The position numbers and the translations under genes were made by a program. Positions 44,095 to 46,853 of a stretch of 46,853 bases of DNA are shown here, in pieces; the first letter of the stretch is position 1; every line of letters begins with the position of its first letter. A model generated the notes under the pieces. That model saw only the letters and a list, made by a program, of their open reading frames with translations, did not search any database and was not told where the DNA came from. This stretch comes from Desulfobacterales bacterium. Its GTDB lineage: Bacteria > Desulfobacterota > Desulfobacteria > Desulfobacterales > SURF-7. Where the stretch lies: NCBI GenBank assembly GCA_028277765.1, contig JANQFQ010000020.1, forward strand, positions 1-46,853. The letters are read 5' to 3'.

Positions 44095-45003
44095 ATGATA
44101 TCTAAAGAATGTCAAGAAGCGCTTGATTATATAGAAAAATGGTCGGCAGATATCCGGGCATTCGGGGATGATTTTGATGTAACAAGCACAAGAATTACCG
44201 GAAGCCTTATACCGTCTGATCCATCTGACGAGGCAGAAATTTTCGATGCCAATGGCGTGCCAGCCGCCTGGATATGTGACAAAAATGCTGATCCTGATTT
44301 TCGAATGCTTTATCTTCACGGAGGCGGATATATTACAGGTGACTTGAGTACCACTAGGCCGTTTGCAAGGTTGATATCGAAAATGACAGGGTGCGCTCTT
44401 TTAATCATCGAGTACCGTCTGTCGCCGGAAAATCCGTTCCCCTGTGCCCTGGATGATTCTCTTGGTGCTTATGAATGGATGTTAAAGAATGGCCCTGACG
44501 GTGCTTCATCGCCGAGGCGAAAATTGATTGCCGGAGATTCCGCGGGAGGGGGTCTTTCCCTGGCTACGATGCTGAAACTGAGGGACAGTGGCATGGAACT
44601 TCCTGACTGCGCGGTAACGCTTTCCGCTTTCGCGGACTTGACATTAAGCGGAGAATCAATGAAAACGCGGGCTGATCTGGATCCGGTCCTTTATGAAAAA
44701 TTTTTGCAGTACTGTTCACTATCATATGCCCCGGACCAGGATAAAAAAAATCCGTATATTTCTCCGGTTTTCGCTGATATGACAGGTCTTCCACCCGTGT
44801 TTATGCAGGTGGGGGGCAGGGAGATACTTCTTGACGACACTATCCGGTTCGCTGAAAGTGCTCGTGCTGCAGGAGTAGATGTCACTCTTGATGCATGGCC
44901 GGAGATGTTCCACTCCTGGCAGCTCCACGCGCCTCAGGTACCAGAATCACAGGAGGCCCTGGAGAGAGTTGGGGCGTTTGTCCGGAAGCACTGTACTAGA
45001 TGA
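44095..45003 (+). CDS. Alpha/beta hydrolase of the hormone-sensitive-lipase family
   Basis: The 302-residue esterase has the oxyanion-hole motif LHGGGYITGD, the nucleophile elbow GDSAGGG, an Asp-containing strand around EILLDDT and the catalytic His in EMFHSWQLH. It would cleave short acyl esters or amides. It begins five bases after the carbamoyltransferase stop and is therefore probably co-transcribed with it. No signal peptide is visible, so it is cytoplasmic. Acyl removal from, or protection of, the carbamoylated product is one guess. Confidence 0.92.
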   Translation: MISKECQEALDYIEKWSADIRAFGDDFDVTSTRITGSLIPSDPSDEAEIFDANGVPAAWICDKNADPDFRMLYLHGGGYITGDLSTTRPFARLISKMTGCALLIIEYRLSPENPFPCALDDSLGAYEWMLKNGPDGASSPRRKLIAGDSAGGGLSLATMLKLRDSGMELPDCAVTLSAFADLTLSGESMKTRADLDPVLYEKFLQYCSLSYAPDQDKKNPYISPVFADMTGLPPVFMQVGGREILLDDTIRFAESARAAGVDVTLDAWPEMFHSWQLHAPQVPESQEALERVGAFVRKHCTR

Positions 45004-45009
45004 CAAAAA

Positions 45010-45103
45010 GGACTGAGTACTGAGTGCTGAGGGAAAACATGAATTAACAAGGATGTACAGGATATACAGGATGCTTTTTTATCCTGACCATCCTGTGTAT
45101 CCG
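45010..45103. repeat. Dispersed repeat, minus orientation (partner at 34988)
   Basis: GGACTGAGTACTGAGTGCTGAGG, then AAAACATGAATTAACAAGGA, then TGTACAGGATATACAGGATG and ATCCTG...ATCCTGTGTATCC follow in the order expected for the reverse complement of 34988-35078. CTGAGTACTGAG recurs at 45140. Confidence 0.75.
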
Positions 45104-45211
45104 TGTTAAAAAAAATAAAAATGACCAACCAGAGATGGCTGAGTACTGAGGCAAGAGCTTAAGGATTTTAAGAGAGAGTTTGGAATTGAGCTAGAGATAT
45201 GGATATAAAAA

Positions 45212-45937
45212 ATGAAAAAAATATTACGTATATTGTACCAGCCTTATAAATTTTTTATATATGCACCGCTTCTTGTTGTTGATACTGCTGTTTGTGGTTT
45301 TATCCTTCTTTTATTATCTTTTGTGGTTCGCCCGAAAACCGCGTCAATAATGGCTATAATATGGGCAAGGGTGATAGGATTGATGACACCCATGCGACTG
45401 AAAGTTACAGGACGGGAAAATATTGACACAAAACAGTCTTATGTTATCGCTGCAAACCATCAGAGCCTGTATGATATCCCGGTACTTTACGGTTGGCTTG
45501 GGATTGATTTTAAATGGGTGATGAAACAGGAATTAAGAAAGATTCCGATTATTGGTATCTGTTGTGAAAGGTTAGGGCATATCATCATTGACCGGTCAAA
45601 TACAGCTTCTGCAGTCAGATCAATAAACGAGGCAAAAGATAAAATTGTAAATGGCACATCCGTTGTTTTTTTCCCTGAAGGTACAAGGAGCATGGATGGA
45701 AAACTGATTAGGTTTAAAAAAGGAGCGTTTAAATTTGCTATTGATTTAGGCATACCGATTCTTCCAGTTACCATTAAGGGCACCCGGGATATCATTCCTA
45801 ACAAAACCATGAACCTTTTTCCCGGAAAGGCTGAAATGATCATACATGAACCGGTTGACGTGAGTCAGTATGAGGATGGGAGTATCAAAAATTTAATGGA
45901 AAAGGTCAAGGGCGTGATTGGGGAGGGATTGAGATGA
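45212..45937 (+). CDS. plsC: 1-acyl-sn-glycerol-3-phosphate acyltransferase (PlsC family)
   Basis: The 241-residue membrane-associated enzyme adds the second acyl chain to lysophosphatidic acid. The catalytic H-x4-D is in NHQSLYDIP, the substrate-binding box is FFPEGTRSMDG, and FKKGAFKFAIDLGIPILPV fits the family. An N-terminal hydrophobic hairpin (residues 10-50) anchors it. No other copy is seen here, so it could be the housekeeping PlsC or a specialised one. It ends 13 bases from the convergent HAD gene. Confidence 0.92.
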   Translation: MKKILRILYQPYKFFIYAPLLVVDTAVCGFILLLLSFVVRPKTASIMAIIWARVIGLMTPMRLKVTGRENIDTKQSYVIAANHQSLYDIPVLYGWLGIDFKWVMKQELRKIPIIGICCERLGHIIIDRSNTASAVRSINEAKDKIVNGTSVVFFPEGTRSMDGKLIRFKKGAFKFAIDLGIPILPVTIKGTRDIIPNKTMNLFPGKAEMIIHEPVDVSQYEDGSIKNLMEKVKGVIGEGLR

Positions 45938-45950
45938 GTGCATTCCGGAT

Positions 45951-46562
45951 TTATAAAAGCCCAATACTGACAAGTATACCACGCGCTTCCTTTACACCTG
46001 AAACACAGAAAGCTTGCATGCCGTTTGCAATGGCGGAGTCAACATTAATTTTGTTGTCATCAAGGAAAAGGAGTGTTTCCGGTGGAGATCCAAGCTCTTT
46101 TATTACATACTGAAAAGCTTTATCATCAGGCTTCAGAAAGCCGGTTTCATGGGAGACAAAACATTTATGAAAAAGTTCATAGATACCGAAATCGTTCTTA
46201 ATTTTGTCCCAGTGAAGATCATTTGTATTTGAAAAACAGGCAATTCTGTGAGAAGCTCGGACTTCTTCCAGAAGTTCTATGGTTCCCGGATATAGTCCCT
46301 TGAGCCAGATGTTGAACTCTTTTCTGAGACTGACAATGTCAACCGGCAAATCAAATTCTTCAATTAATGCTTTAGAAAATTCTTCTAGACTGCTTCTGCC
46401 TGATTCATAAGCACGCACTGCAGAAGAAGATAACCATTTTTCCCATATCTCTTCAGAGCTGTATTTGTTTTTAGTCCATTCTATAAGGGTTGGCATGCCT
46501 GATAATTCTAGCAGCACACCGCCCAGATCGAAAAGAACAGTATTTATATTTAATTGGTTCAT
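45951..46562 (-). CDS. HAD-superfamily hydrolase, subfamily IA
   Basis: The 203-residue protein has the HAD motifs: FDLGGVLLEL (nucleophile Asp, with Gly where many phosphatases have the second Asp), ACFSNTNDLHW (motif II), KPDDKAFQY (motif III lysine) and LLFLDDNKINVDSA (motif IV acidic pair). The DLG version of motif I also occurs in YihX-type sugar phosphatases, so activity is likely. Substrate unknown. The cap domain is of the small helical type. Confidence 0.9.
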   Translation of the reverse strand: MNQLNINTVLFDLGGVLLELSGMPTLIEWTKNKYSSEEIWEKWLSSSAVRAYESGRSSLEEFSKALIEEFDLPVDIVSLRKEFNIWLKGLYPGTIELLEEVRASHRIACFSNTNDLHWDKIKNDFGIYELFHKCFVSHETGFLKPDDKAFQYVIKELGSPPETLLFLDDNKINVDSAIANGMQAFCVSGVKEARGILVSIGLL

Positions 46563-46853
46563 TATAATAAAGACGAATCTTAATAGTGTCAGACAAATTA
46601 TTCAAGACAATTCAAGACAAAATTGGACAGACTAATAAACAAAGGATAGGAATAATAAACAAAGGATAGGAATAATTAGACAGACTAATTCTTTGAATTT
46701 CATTTTTTATACATTTCATTGCAACCCATTTCAAAATTAAGCATGAGTTTCTTAAAAAAACAGACTGTCTAATCAGTAAAAAACAAAGTAAAGTGGCTTT
46801 TTGAAGTAAAAATCAAGAATTGAAGCGTACTGATCCATAAGAATTAATAAAAT
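46563..46853. other. Terminal intergenic stretch with short tandem repeats
   Basis: No gene is seen. It holds a 10-base tandem TTCAAGACAA x2 at 46601-46620, a perfect 20-base tandem at 46633-46672, and the word GACAGACTAAT at 46626 and 46679 with a related AGACTGTCTAAT at 46762. Promoters for the HAD gene and a gene beyond the window may be here. Confidence 0.65.
46633..46672. repeat. Perfect 20-base tandem duplication
   Basis: The unit TAATAAACAAAGGATAGGAA occurs twice in direct succession, with a GACAGACTAAT word on each side. Confidence 0.85.

Overview
The window looks like a chromosomal segment of a Gram-negative, probably anaerobic Desulfobacterota (deltaproteobacterial) genome. The evidence is a moderate, AT-leaning base composition, outer-membrane-directed genes (LpxL/HtrB-like acyltransferase, LolA-like carrier, several lipobox lipoproteins), many short intergenic repeats, and two genes that appear to need UGA decoding as selenocysteine. 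The lineage is inferred from this combination; there is no rRNA or other phylogenetic marker in the window.

Left part (about 1-20,200): a surface/secreted and mobile-looking region. It opens with a giant secreted protein (YDG propeller-like repeats, four parallel beta-helix modules separated by Asp-rich calcium-type repeats, and a YD-like motif at the C-terminus). A large RHS/YD-repeat protein with a variable C-terminal tip follows. After a repeat-rich stretch with a zinc-ribbon remnant and a small membrane protein come a thioredoxin-like gene with an in-frame TGA, a second YDG plus beta-helix protein, a repeat-filled 0.8 kb gap, a DUF4143-type ATPase, and a second copy of the TGA-containing thioredoxin gene. 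The strongest result of the window is this pair: at 12682-13122 and 19701-20159 the TGA sits exactly where thioredoxin has its first active-site cysteine (W-[TGA]-G-A-C), it is followed in both by the same hairpin, and the thioredoxin landmarks continue in frame. They read as membrane-anchored selenocysteine thioredoxins that an ordinary gene caller would split in two.

Middle part (about 20,300-31,750): envelope and lipid functions: a methyltransferase bracketed by inverted repeats, a START-like lipoprotein, an LpxL/HtrB-like acyltransferase, a LolA-like protein translationally coupled to a CsgG/TPR lipoprotein-type protein, a divergent malonyl-CoA:ACP transacylase overlapping a FabZ-type dehydratase, a beta-lactamase-fold serine hydrolase, a tiny Cys-rich lipoprotein, a metallophosphoesterase lipoprotein and a zinc-ribbon membrane protein. 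The gene content suggests synthesis or trafficking of an unusual acyl lipid, but no ketosynthase or acyl carrier protein is present here.

Right part (about 31,750-46,853): a large PilZ-like/HEAT-repeat protein on the minus strand, a B12-binding radical SAM/TPR protein, a chemotaxis transducer without a periplasmic sensor, a compact histone-deacetylase-family hydrolase, a DUF4272 protein, a YceI-lipoprotein pair on the minus strand, a NodU/CmcH-type carbamoyltransferase followed closely by an HSL-type esterase, a PlsC acyltransferase and a HAD hydrolase. Intergenic regions throughout carry dispersed hairpin and inverted-repeat elements. I see no rRNA, tRNA, CRISPR array or recognisable transposase.
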